From Actinomycetes bacterium (GTDB taxonomy: Bacteria; Actinomycetota; Actinomycetes; Mycobacteriales; Mycobacteriaceae), in NCBI GenBank assembly GCA_023404955.1, contig JAEXZY010000042.1, positions 1 to 64,000 of the forward strand: DNA of 64,000 nt, in the 5' to 3' direction. This document shows positions 25,887 through 34,303 of the stretch, piece after piece. A program made the position numbers and the translations under genes. How positions within the stretch are numbered: position 1 is the first letter of the stretch; the number at the start of each line of letters is the position of its first letter. The notes below the pieces were generated by a model. The model saw nothing but the letters and a program-made list of their open reading frames with translations. It made no database searches and was not told the DNA's origin.

Positions 25887-27317
25887 CTAGAGGTTGACCT
25901 TGGACGTGTTGGTCTTGGCGAGGCTGCGCAGCCGGGACGCCGCGTCCTCACCGCCGTAGATGTCCTGCAGCGCCACCGCCCAGTTCTGGGTGGTGTCGAA
26001 GAATTTCTTCTGCGGCGTGAACTGGATCTTGGACTGGCCGATGACCGTCTCGAACGCCTCGAGGTAGCCGAACTGATCGGCGGCGACCCGCTTGAAGGTG
26101 GTGTCGAACACCGACTTACGGACCGGGTCGGCATACGTGCCACCCTCGACGGCCTTGTTCATCGACTCCTTGCCCGTCGCCCACTGGATGAACAGCCAGG
26201 CCGGCAACTTGTTGCGCGAATTCGCGCTCATCGCCCAGCTCCACGTCCACAGATTGGTCTTGTAGTTGCCGTCCGGACCCGCAGGACCCGCGTACCACGC
26301 GATGTTGCCGGCTTCCTTGCTCGCTCCCGGCTTGTTCTTCGGGTACGTGGCGCTGTCGGCGTCGAACACCATCATCGCCTTGCCGTCGCCGAGATCGCCG
26401 GTGGCATTGGGGTAGTCGTAGGTGGTCCAGGACGTCGGGCCGGCCTCGTGCTGCATCGCGATCCACTTCTTGGTGAAGTCGATGGCCTTGTCGCTGTCCA
26501 TCTCGGCGATCAGCTCCGAGCCGTTCCACGTGTAGTCGACGGCACCTTCGCGGGTGTACTGCGTCATGAACCCGGGATGGATGGTCGCCCACGACTTGGA
26601 GCCGCGGGTGGAGATGCCGTACTGGTTCTGGGATCGATCGGTCAGATCGATGGCCAGCTGGATGAAGTCATCCAGGTTGTCGGGCAGCCGCGTGATGCCC
26701 TTCTCGTCGAAGACCCGTTTGTTGTAGGCGACCACGTTGTTCTCGAATCCCCACGGGATCGCCCACTGCCCGCCCGTGCCGAGCGGCTGGCCCAGTTCGA
26801 AGTCCCACCGCGTCGAGGTGCGGAGGCCGTCGAAGATGTCCTCGAAGTCGTACTCGGCGTTGGTCGCCGCACTGTTGGCCAGCCACGGGTTGAGGTCCTC
26901 GATCCAGCCTGGCGGCCCGTACTGCCAGATGAAGTACGCGCCAAGCATGAACGCGTCGTGCTTGCCTGAGCCGCCGGCCAACTCGGTGTTCAGCTTGGTG
27001 AAGTAGTCCGCCTCAGGCACCAGGTCCACATTGACGTTGATGCCCGTCAACTCGGTGAATTCCTTGAGCAGAGGCTGGTAAGAGAGCTGATAGGGGTGCG
27101 GGGTCTGCAGGATGTTGATGGTCGAGCCGGCGGCCTTGCGCCAGTCGAAACCGCCGGTCACCGCATCGGCGCCGTTGGGCAGACTCGCCTTGCCGCCGAC
27201 CCCACACGAACTCAACACCGGCACGCTGGCCGCCGCAGCTCCCGCCACACCGAGCGCCGCGAGCATCTTTCGGCGCGAGAACTGCTGCCCCGGCGGGAAA
27301 TTCGAAGAAAGACTCAT
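25887..27317 (-). CDS. polyol/sugar-binding Tat lipoprotein (CUT1 SBP)
   Basis: A 476-residue extracellular solute-binding protein family 1 member. The N-terminus has a twin-arginine motif (SRRKMLAALG) followed by a hydrophobic stretch and a lipobox ending in LSSC. The body has the usual features of large CUT1 binding proteins, for example NILQTPHPYQLSY and the late PAWLFIQWATG segment. Gene context suggests a tetritol or pentitol ligand. It lies between the dehydrogenase and the permeases with gaps of 14 bases on both sides. Confidence 0.85.
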   Translation of the reverse strand: MSLSSNFPPGQQFSRRKMLAALGVAGAAAASVPVLSSCGVGGKASLPNGADAVTGGFDWRKAAGSTINILQTPHPYQLSYQPLLKEFTELTGINVNVDLVPEADYFTKLNTELAGGSGKHDAFMLGAYFIWQYGPPGWIEDLNPWLANSAATNAEYDFEDIFDGLRTSTRWDFELGQPLGTGGQWAIPWGFENNVVAYNKRVFDEKGITRLPDNLDDFIQLAIDLTDRSQNQYGISTRGSKSWATIHPGFMTQYTREGAVDYTWNGSELIAEMDSDKAIDFTKKWIAMQHEAGPTSWTTYDYPNATGDLGDGKAMMVFDADSATYPKNKPGASKEAGNIAWYAGPAGPDGNYKTNLWTWSWAMSANSRNKLPAWLFIQWATGKESMNKAVEGGTYADPVRKSVFDTTFKRVAADQFGYLEAFETVIGQSKIQFTPQKKFFDTTQNWAVALQDIYGGEDAASRLRSLAKTNTSKVNL

Positions 27318-27331
27318 GAATGGTCCTTATC

Positions 27332-28420
27332 TCAGGCGGGGATCAGGGAGACCTTGACCGATTCCTTGCCGCTGGCGACGAGGTCGAGCCCCTGCTGGAA
27401 CTCGGTCAACGGAAGCTGGTGAGTGCAGATCCGATCCATGGGCAGCACGCCGGACTCGATCATCTTGATCGCCGCGGGCCAGCAGTACGGGCCCAGATGC
27501 GCGCCGAGCACGTCGAGTTCCTTGTCGTCGCTGATGATGCTCCAGTCGACGGTCACATCGCTGCCGAACACGCCGTATTCGACGTAGCGACCGAGTTTGC
27601 GTAACAGGTTCAGCCCCTGCGGAACTGCCGATGGATGACCGGTGCCCTCCAGGTACACGTCCGCGCCGTAGCCGTCGGTCAGCTCCTTGACGATCGCCAC
27701 GGCGTCCTGCTCGGCGATGTTGATCGTGATGTCGGCACCGCAGAGCTCGGCGAGCTCGAGCTTCTCGGGCGCCATGTCGAGCGCGATGACGTGCATCGGA
27801 TTCTTGGCGCGAGCCCCGGCCACCATACCCAGTCCGATGGGCCCGCAGCCGGCGACCACCACCACGTCTTCGAACAGGATCTGCGCGCGTTCCACCGCAT
27901 GCAGCGAGCACGACAGCGGTTCGGCGAAGGCGGCGTGGTGCGGCGCAACCTCGGCAGACACCTTGTGCACCAGCGCTTCCGCGGGATACACCATGTAACT
28001 GGCCATCGCGCCCGGGGTGCGGCGCTTGAAGCCGTACAGGTCATGCGGCTGACACATATGGTACTGGCCGCGCTTGCAGAACCGGCATTCCCAGCACGGC
28101 ACGATCTGCTCGGAGACCACCCGGTCACCGACGGCGATACCCCAGCGAGAGGCGGCAGCCTCGTCGAGATCGACGACCCGTCCGACGAATTCGTGCCCCG
28201 GAATCACCATGGTCTCCGCCCACGCCGGCCGGTTCTCGTCGCCCCAGAACTTCGCCGCGCCGTGGTAGCACTTCAAGTCGCTGGCGCAGATGCCGACTGC
28301 TTCGACCTTCACGAGCGCCTCGCCGGGACCGCGCTGCGGAACCGCCACCTCCTCGAGTCGGTAGTCGTGGGGCCCGTGGCAGACCACAGCCTGCATCTTC
28401 TCGGGGATCTGAGCGGACAT
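27332..28420 (-). CDS. eltD: zinc-dependent alcohol dehydrogenase, likely erythritol/L-threitol dehydrogenase
   Basis: A 362-residue medium-chain dehydrogenase. Catalytic zinc ligands lie in GICASDLK and GHEFVG, the structural zinc cysteines in PCWECRFCKRGQYHMC, and the NAD-binding motif in AGCGPIGLGMV (about residue 172). The likely reaction is oxidation of erythritol to D-erythrulose, feeding the kinase and isomerase of the same operon. This follows from context and resemblance to mycobacterial erythritol/L-threitol dehydrogenases. It is the first gene of the operon, has GGAGGAACC upstream and faces the divergent SorC regulator. Confidence 0.82.
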   Translation of the reverse strand: MSAQIPEKMQAVVCHGPHDYRLEEVAVPQRGPGEALVKVEAVGICASDLKCYHGAAKFWGDENRPAWAETMVIPGHEFVGRVVDLDEAAASRWGIAVGDRVVSEQIVPCWECRFCKRGQYHMCQPHDLYGFKRRTPGAMASYMVYPAEALVHKVSAEVAPHHAAFAEPLSCSLHAVERAQILFEDVVVVAGCGPIGLGMVAGARAKNPMHVIALDMAPEKLELAELCGADITINIAEQDAVAIVKELTDGYGADVYLEGTGHPSAVPQGLNLLRKLGRYVEYGVFGSDVTVDWSIISDDKELDVLGAHLGPYCWPAAIKMIESGVLPMDRICTHQLPLTEFQQGLDLVASGKESVKVSLIPA

Positions 28421-28468
28421 CCTGGGTTCCTCCCTCTGTGTTCGGAGTCACAGTAGCGAAGGTGGTGC

Positions 28469-28498
28469 ACATCTGTCCAGAACATCTGTTCAGTGAAC
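28469..28498. promoter_or_regulatory. operator candidate between polyol operon and SorC regulator
   Basis: Two 12-base direct repeats, ACATCTGTCCAG (28469-28480) and ACATCTGTTCAG (28482-28493), sit 13 bases apart, and a small palindrome GTTCAGTGAAC spans 28488-28498. They lie between the dehydrogenase start and the regulator start. Repeats of this kind are plausible binding sites for the adjacent SorC-type regulator. Confidence 0.5.
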
Positions 28499-28537
28499 TT
28501 CTTTCCAGAGCAGGCGTTCGGTGTCATACTTCTGCGC

Positions 28538-29593
28538 ATGCCCCGGCCGTCCGTGCCCGCCGCCTCACCGGCGAAATCGGATGGTGGCGCGCCCGATACC
28601 GAGAGCAGCCATTTCTCGCCCACCCTGCTCTACACCGCTGCACGGCTCTATTACGAGGACGAGGCCACTCAAGCCGAGATCGCCGAGAAGCTGGGCACCA
28701 GTCGTGCAACGGTCAGCAGGCTCCTCGCCGAGGCGAAACGCCAAGGGGTGGTACGCATCGAGGTGGTCGCGCCGGCCGACGTCCGCCCAACCGAACTGGC
28801 CGACCGGGTGGCCCGGGCGCTGAATCTGAACACCGTGTACCTGTCGCCACCCCTGCCCGCACCCGGCCCCGGCCGCAGTGTCGTCGACATCATGGGCCGA
28901 GTGCTCGCGCCTGCCACCGCGCGGGCGCTCTCCGAAGCGGGGTTGCTGCCAGGGGACGTGCTTCTGGTGTCGTCGGGGCGCACGGTCTACGAACTGGCCC
29001 AGCACGAACTGACCTCACTGCCGGGCGTCGTGGTCGCCCCCACCGTGGGCGGCAACGACCAGCCCTACGAGTGGTACCAGACCAACGAGATCACCCGATT
29101 GGTCGCCAATCGCGTCGGCGGGCGTGCCAACTACCTGTTCGCGCCCGCCCTCCCGGGTCCGGCCCTCTACGACTCGCTGCTCGAGGATCCGAGCATCCAG
29201 CGCGTGCTGCACCAGTGGCCGCATGCCCGGTGCGCGCTGATGGGTGTCGGAGCACCGCCGTTGACCCGTTCGGACATCCCCCAGTTCGTGCCGACCGGCT
29301 CGACGTCGTTGCGCGCTGCCGTGGGCGACGTGTGCTCCCGGTTCTACGACCGTAGCGGCGCACCCGTCGACTTCGACGGCGCGGAACGGCTGATCGCACT
29401 GGAATTGGAGACACTGCGCCACATCCCCGTCACCATCGCGGTGGCGGTCGGCAAGGACAAGGTGGAATCCATCACCGCCGGCGCCCGCGGCGGCTACTTC
29501 AACCGACTCGTCACCGACCCGGGGACTGCGGAGGCCCTACTGGCAGCCACCGATGGCCCTGCCGATGACGCTGTAGCACAGGAGGTTTCGTGA
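28538..29593 (+). CDS. SorC/DeoR-type sugar-binding transcriptional regulator
   Basis: A 351-residue regulator. The helix-turn-helix at about residues 36-65 (YYEDEATQAEIAEKLGTSRATVSRLLAEA in pieces) is typical of SorC proteins, followed by a sugar-phosphate-binding domain with GDVLLVSSGRTVYEL and a late VGKDKVESITAGARGGYFN segment. It should sense a phosphorylated intermediate such as erythrulose phosphate and control the divergent operon. A GTG at 28493 would add 15 residues but would lie in the putative operator, so ATG 28538 is preferred. Its stop overlaps the next gene by four bases. Confidence 0.85.
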   Translation: MPRPSVPAASPAKSDGGAPDTESSHFSPTLLYTAARLYYEDEATQAEIAEKLGTSRATVSRLLAEAKRQGVVRIEVVAPADVRPTELADRVARALNLNTVYLSPPLPAPGPGRSVVDIMGRVLAPATARALSEAGLLPGDVLLVSSGRTVYELAQHELTSLPGVVVAPTVGGNDQPYEWYQTNEITRLVANRVGGRANYLFAPALPGPALYDSLLEDPSIQRVLHQWPHARCALMGVGAPPLTRSDIPQFVPTGSTSLRAAVGDVCSRFYDRSGAPVDFDGAERLIALELETLRHIPVTIAVAVGKDKVESITAGARGGYFNRLVTDPGTAEALLAATDGPADDAVAQEVS

Positions 29594-30381
29594 CCAGTAC
29601 CGCCGAGCAGAGATATTCCGGGGTGATGCGGCTGGACGGCAAGCGCGCGCTGATCACCGGCGCCACCAAAGGCATCGGCGCCGACATCGCCCGTGCGTTC
29701 GCCGCCGCCGGCGCCCGACTGGTGTTGAGTGGGCGGGACGAGACCGAACTGGCGCAAGCCCGGCGCACCCTGGGCGAGGAATACGGCGCGGAGGTGCGCT
29801 CGGCCGTCGTCGACCTCGCCGACCCGCAGGGGCCGACGGCGCTGAGCGCCATGGCATCCGACGCGTTCGGCGGCCTCGACATCCTGGTCAACAACGCGGG
29901 GATCTCGCTGCCCGAACGCGTCGTGGACACGACCGCAGAGAACTTCGACGCCACCCTGACCGTGAACCTGCGGGCTCCGGCACTGCTGGCCGCGCAGGTC
30001 GGTGCACAGATGGTGAAGCAGGGCACCGGCGGCGCCATCGTCACCGTCGCTTCCGCGGCGGCGCTGGCCCCGCTGCCGGAGCACTATGCCTACTGCGCCT
30101 CCAAGGCCGGTCTGGTGATGGCGACCAAAGTCCTGGCCCAGGAACTCGGGCCGCACGGCATCCGTGCGAACTCGGTGTGCCCGACGGTGGTACTGACCGA
30201 GATGGGTCAGCGCGTGTGGGGCGAGGAAGCCAAGGCGGCGCCGATGATCGCCCGAATTCCGTTGGGCCGCTTCGCGGTACCGCACGAGGTGTCCGACGCC
30301 GTGGTGTGGCTGTGCACGGATGCGGCGAGCATGATCAACGGCGTCGACCTTCCCGTCGACGGCGGCTACACGATGGGCTGA
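29590..30381 (+). CDS. dthD: SDR oxidoreductase, likely D-threitol dehydrogenase
   Basis: A 263-residue short-chain dehydrogenase. The nucleotide motif TGATKGIGAD is near residue 22, NNAG follows, and the catalytic Ser and YCASK lie near residues 155-172. The C-terminus ends in the usual DLPVDGGYTMG. In this context it probably oxidises D-threitol (or another polyol) to D-erythrulose. The GTG start overlaps the regulator stop (GTGA) and has AGGAGG upstream, so regulator and enzyme are co-translated. This makes it part of the same regulon as the divergent operon. Confidence 0.82.
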   Translation: MTSTAEQRYSGVMRLDGKRALITGATKGIGADIARAFAAAGARLVLSGRDETELAQARRTLGEEYGAEVRSAVVDLADPQGPTALSAMASDAFGGLDILVNNAGISLPERVVDTTAENFDATLTVNLRAPALLAAQVGAQMVKQGTGGAIVTVASAAALAPLPEHYAYCASKAGLVMATKVLAQELGPHGIRANSVCPTVVLTEMGQRVWGEEAKAAPMIARIPLGRFAVPHEVSDAVVWLCTDAASMINGVDLPVDGGYTMG

Positions 30382-30402
30382 GCCGACTCGGTGCCGGCTC
30401 AG
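30378..30402. terminator. bidirectional hairpin at convergent stops
   Basis: CTGAGCCG (30378-30385) and CGGCTCAG (30395-30402) form a perfect 8-bp stem with a 9-base loop. The stems overlap the stop codons of the SDR gene and of the convergent FGGY kinase, so the hairpin can serve both transcripts. Confidence 0.55.
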
Positions 30403-31874
30403 TCAGCGGCGGCCAGCCGGTGCACCTGTTCCCGGGTGGCGGGATACAGCTGCGCCCAGGTGGCGAACAGATCCTCGTAGCGCTCCCGGTTGCGCGGGTC
30501 GGGCGTGATCTCGCGGTCGATCGTCGCCCAGTCGGTGTCCGCAGGCACAAGTCCCACTCCGATGCCGGCGAGCAGCGCGTCACCGTAGCTCGCGCCGATG
30601 GCCTGCTGGGGCACCAGCTGCGAGCGGCCGGTGACGTCGCTGACCGCCTGCGCCCACACCGGGCTCTTCAGGCCGCCACCGACCGCGACGGTGCGGCTCG
30701 CCTCATGAGCGTCGTCGAAGCGGTCGAGGATCTGCCGGATGCCGAAGGCGATGCCTTCGTAGGCCGCTCGGAAAAGATGCCCGCGCCCGTGCCGCAGCGT
30801 CAGTCCGGCGAGGACACCGCGGGCATTCGGATCGAACACCGGTGTGCGCTCACCCGCGAGGTAGGGCAGCATCAACAGGCCCTCGCTGCCGGCGGACACG
30901 GCCAGCGCCTCAGCGGTCAGCTCCTCGAAAGACGGCTTGCCCGTTATCGATTGCAGCCAGTTGATCATCGTGCCCGCCGTCGAGGTGCCGGCCGCGAGCG
31001 CCAACGTGCGGGGGTCGACGCCAGCGGTGGTCCACAGGGTGGGGTCGCTGTGGTACTCGTCGATCACCTGAACCAGGAACATCGTCGACCCGTACATCAA
31101 CATCTGGTCGCCGGGACGGCGCACGCCGACCGAGAAGGCCTCCGAGTACGCATCGACGGTGCCCGCCGCGACGGCGACTCCTGCAGGCAACCCGGTCTCG
31201 CGCGCAGCCGCAGCACTCACATGACCGACGACGTCGCTCGGCCACACCAGCGACGGCAGGGGCAGCGGCCCGCAGATGCGCTCGGCCCACTCTCGGTTCC
31301 ACTCGAAATCCCTGGTGGCATAGAGCGGGTCGCACTGGCTCGCGGTGTGGTGGTCCATCACGTACTCACCGGTGAGCTTCGCCGCGATGTAGGAGTTGGA
31401 GCCATACCAGCCGGCCGCGGCGTCGAACACCTGCGGCTCGTGGTTGCGCACCCATTCGATCTTCGGTCCGACCGCTTGACTCGACAGCAGCGTGCCGGCT
31501 CGCCGGAGAATGTTCTCCTCACCCAGTTCTGCAGTCAAAGAATCGATTTCGGCGTGAGCGCGAGTGTCGATACCGTACAGGATCGCCGGCCGCAGGGGTC
31601 GCAGATCTGCGTCGCAGAGCACAAGGCAGGGGCCGACGCCGCTGACGCACACCCCGGCCAGCGTGGCGTTGGCGGGTTGACGGGCCATCAGCGCCGTGCT
31701 GATCGCGCACACCTCGCGCCACCACACAGCCTCGGCGTCGACCTCGGCCCAGCCCGGCCGCGGCAGGTCCATCCCGTGGCTGATGGTCTCCGTGGCGAGC
31801 ACGGTGCCGGAGCTGTCGACGAGAACGCCTTTGGTGCTCCCGGTTCCCATGTCGATGCCGAGCAGCGTGTCCAC
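30399..31874 (-). CDS. FGGY-family carbohydrate kinase
   Basis: A 491-residue sugar kinase with two actin-like domains. The phosphate-1 motif GIDMGTGSTKGVLVD starts the protein, and the C-terminal adenosine motif VAVGGGLKSPVWAQAVSD lies near residue 400. It resembles the broad xylulose/erythritol/ribulose kinase group. Possible substrates are erythritol (EryA-like), D-xylulose or a related ketose. It starts with GTG and is divergent from the LysR gene with a 35-base gap. Confidence 0.83.
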   Translation of the reverse strand: MDTLLGIDMGTGSTKGVLVDSSGTVLATETISHGMDLPRPGWAEVDAEAVWWREVCAISTALMARQPANATLAGVCVSGVGPCLVLCDADLRPLRPAILYGIDTRAHAEIDSLTAELGEENILRRAGTLLSSQAVGPKIEWVRNHEPQVFDAAAGWYGSNSYIAAKLTGEYVMDHHTASQCDPLYATRDFEWNREWAERICGPLPLPSLVWPSDVVGHVSAAAARETGLPAGVAVAAGTVDAYSEAFSVGVRRPGDQMLMYGSTMFLVQVIDEYHSDPTLWTTAGVDPRTLALAAGTSTAGTMINWLQSITGKPSFEELTAEALAVSAGSEGLLMLPYLAGERTPVFDPNARGVLAGLTLRHGRGHLFRAAYEGIAFGIRQILDRFDDAHEASRTVAVGGGLKSPVWAQAVSDVTGRSQLVPQQAIGASYGDALLAGIGVGLVPADTDWATIDREITPDPRNRERYEDLFATWAQLYPATREQVHRLAAAD

Positions 31875-31909
31875 GACCCAACCCTACGTGGAGGAGCACA
31901 ATCACTGGC

Positions 31910-32836
31910 GTGGACTTCCGCCGACTGCAGCTGCTGCTGGCGCTGTCGCGCCTGGGCTCGATGCGGGCGGTCGCCGACGAACACCACCTCACCACCTCGA
32001 CGGTGTCTGCGCAGATCGCCGCGCTCACCCGCGAAACCGGGGTGCAGCTGATCGAACCGCACGGCCGACGGGTCCGCCTGACCCCGGCGGGGCGCCGCCT
32101 GGCCGACCACGCGGTGACCATCCTGGCGGCGGTCGACCGCGCGCGGCTCGACCTGGACGCCGACGCCGATCCCGCCGGCACCGTCCGCATCGGCGGGTTC
32201 GCCACCGGAATCCGAGTGTCGCTGCTGCCGATCGTCGCGGAGTTCCGGACGCGCCTGCCCCAGGTGGACTTCGTCGTCAGCGAGTACGAGCCGGTGGAGG
32301 CGTTCCGGCTGCTGACCGCCGACGATCTGGACCTGGCGCTGACCTATGACTACAACCTCGCCCCGGCCTCTCCAGGTCCGCTGCTCGAAACCGTGCCGCT
32401 GTGGTCCATCCGCTGGGGCCTCGGGGTGCCGACGGACACCGCCCGTACTCTCACCTCGCTCGGCGACTACGCCGAGCACACGTGGATCGTCAACTCGCGC
32501 AACACCGCCGACGAGGACGCGGTCCGCACTCTGGCGTCGCTGTCCGGGTTCACCCCGCGGATCGCCCATCAGATCGACAGCCTCGATCTCGTCGAGGAGC
32601 TCATCATCGCGGGCTACGGGGTCGGGCTGCTGCCGATCGAGCGACCGACGGCGGACGGCGTGACGGTACTGCCCCTGACCGATCCCGACGTGCTGCTGAC
32701 CGCCTACGCCGTCACCAGGATCGGCCGTGCGGACTGGCCGCCGCTGCGGGCCCTACTGGACGCGATGCGACCCGCGCCGGGTACTCCCCTGCCACGGCCC
32801 GGATGGCCCCGGCCCGAGGCCGCGCGACCCGTGTGA
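31910..32836 (+). CDS. LysR family transcriptional regulator
   Basis: A 308-residue LysR regulator. The winged helix-turn-helix covers residues 1-60 (FRRLQLLLALSRLGSMRAVADEHHLTTSTVSAQIAAL in pieces), followed by a periplasmic-binding-like effector domain with VRIGGFATGIRVSLLP. It begins with GTG and lies between the two FGGY kinases, transcribed away from the first and towards the second. It may control one or both kinases. Confidence 0.85.
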   Translation: MDFRRLQLLLALSRLGSMRAVADEHHLTTSTVSAQIAALTRETGVQLIEPHGRRVRLTPAGRRLADHAVTILAAVDRARLDLDADADPAGTVRIGGFATGIRVSLLPIVAEFRTRLPQVDFVVSEYEPVEAFRLLTADDLDLALTYDYNLAPASPGPLLETVPLWSIRWGLGVPTDTARTLTSLGDYAEHTWIVNSRNTADEDAVRTLASLSGFTPRIAHQIDSLDLVEELIIAGYGVGLLPIERPTADGVTVLPLTDPDVLLTAYAVTRIGRADWPPLRALLDAMRPAPGTPLPRPGWPRPEAARPV

Positions 32837-32839
32837 GCG

Positions 32840-34234
32840 TCAGCGGAAGGTGAGCTGCTCGGCCGTGCGGTAGCGATCGAGAACCTCAGGCGTGGGCTCC
32901 GCCTCGAACACGGTGGTGTCCGCCAGGGACCATTGCGGCGGCTCCTCGCCACCAGCGAGCGCCCACGCCGCCTGCCGGGCGGCGCCGAGTGCGACGTACT
33001 CGGCCGGCGCAGGGACGTGGACGGGCGCGCCGAGGACGGCCGGGGCCACCCTCCTGACCGCCTCCGAGCGTGCCCCGCCGCCGATCAAGATGATGCGGTC
33101 GACCGCTACGCCGTGTGCGCGGATCTTGTCGATGCAATAGGCCATCGAGGCCAGCAGTCCCTCGACTGAGGCGCGGGCGATGTTGGCGGAGTTCAGGTTT
33201 CGCGTGGTGATGCCGTGTAGCGCACCGGCGGCATCGGGCAGGTTGGGTGAGCGCTCTCCGTCGAAATACGGCACCAGCGTGACACCGTCGGCACCGGCCG
33301 ATGCGCTGAGCGCGAGCAGGTCGAACTCGTCGAACTCGACACCTAGCATGCGCGCGACCGAAGCGAGCACGGGCGCGCCGTTGAGCGTGCAGACCAGGGG
33401 CAGTTGCCGTCCCGTCGCATCGGCGAAGCCCGCGACGATGCCCTCGGGGTCACACGGTGCCGTCGCTCCGACCGCGCTGACCACGCCGGACGTGCCCAGA
33501 GACACCACACAGTCGCCCGGTCCGGCACCCAGACCCAGCGCCGCCGCCGCGTTGTCGCCCGCCCCGGCGCCCAGCAGCGCCCCGTGCGCGGTGTGCAGGG
33601 CCGAGCCGGCGGGATCGACCACTGTCGGAAGGGCCGGCCGTCGGCCTCGTGCCGCCAGCTCCAGCAGGTCGACGTCGTACGAATCCGTGGCGGCGGAGAA
33701 GTATCCGGTGCCGCTGGCGTCGCTGCGATCGGTCGTCAGCTCGGTGATGTCGGTCGAGCCGGAGAGCCGCCAGGTCAGCCAGTCGTGCGGCAGGCACACC
33801 GCTGCGGTCGCGTCGGCATGCGCCGGTTCGTGGTCGGCCAGCCACCGCAGTTTGGTGGCGGTGATCGCGGCGACGGGCACGACTCCGGTCCGCCGTGCCC
33901 ATTCATCGGGTCCGCCGAGTTCGTCCACCAGGTCGGCGGCCGCGCCCGCTGATCGGGTGTCGTTCCACAGCAACGCGTCCCGGACGACATTGCCGGCCTC
34001 GTCCAGGCACACCATGCCGTGCTGCTGCGCGCCCACCGAGACGGCCGCGACGTCGTCGAGGCCGCCCAGCTCCTCGATCGTCTTCTTCAGGGCTTCCCAC
34101 CAGTGCGCGGGCGCGACCTCGGTCCCACCCGGATGGGGACTGGCGGCCGACCGCACCGGAGCGCCGGTGTCGGCATCACAGATCAGTACTTTGCACGACT
34201 GGGTGGACGAGTCGATTCCTGCGACGAGTGGCAC
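32840..34234 (-). CDS. xylB: xylulokinase
   Basis: A 464-residue FGGY kinase matching XylB. It begins with GIDSSTQSCKVLICDADTG, carries the xylulokinase-typical SVGAQQHGMVCLDEAG and LLWNDTRS segments (about residues 67-93), and has the ATP-domain motif ILIGGGARSEAVRR near residue 380. It phosphorylates D-xylulose to xylulose 5-phosphate. No xylose isomerase is nearby, so xylulose probably comes from oxidation of xylitol or D-arabitol. The GTG start and three-base gap to the convergent LysR gene are noted. Confidence 0.9.
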   Translation of the reverse strand: MPLVAGIDSSTQSCKVLICDADTGAPVRSAASPHPGGTEVAPAHWWEALKKTIEELGGLDDVAAVSVGAQQHGMVCLDEAGNVVRDALLWNDTRSAGAAADLVDELGGPDEWARRTGVVPVAAITATKLRWLADHEPAHADATAAVCLPHDWLTWRLSGSTDITELTTDRSDASGTGYFSAATDSYDVDLLELAARGRRPALPTVVDPAGSALHTAHGALLGAGAGDNAAAALGLGAGPGDCVVSLGTSGVVSAVGATAPCDPEGIVAGFADATGRQLPLVCTLNGAPVLASVARMLGVEFDEFDLLALSASAGADGVTLVPYFDGERSPNLPDAAGALHGITTRNLNSANIARASVEGLLASMAYCIDKIRAHGVAVDRIILIGGGARSEAVRRVAPAVLGAPVHVPAPAEYVALGAARQAAWALAGGEEPPQWSLADTTVFEAEPTPEVLDRYRTAEQLTFR

Positions 34235-34303
34235 CTTGCGACGCTACCCCGACGCGTCGCCCCGTCGGGTTTGGTCGCCCAACCGCGTGGGAACATAGCC
34301 CGC

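Noticed and set aside
30177..32051. Large plus-strand open frame across the FGGY kinase
   Set aside because: Antisense to a clear sugar kinase, no motifs.
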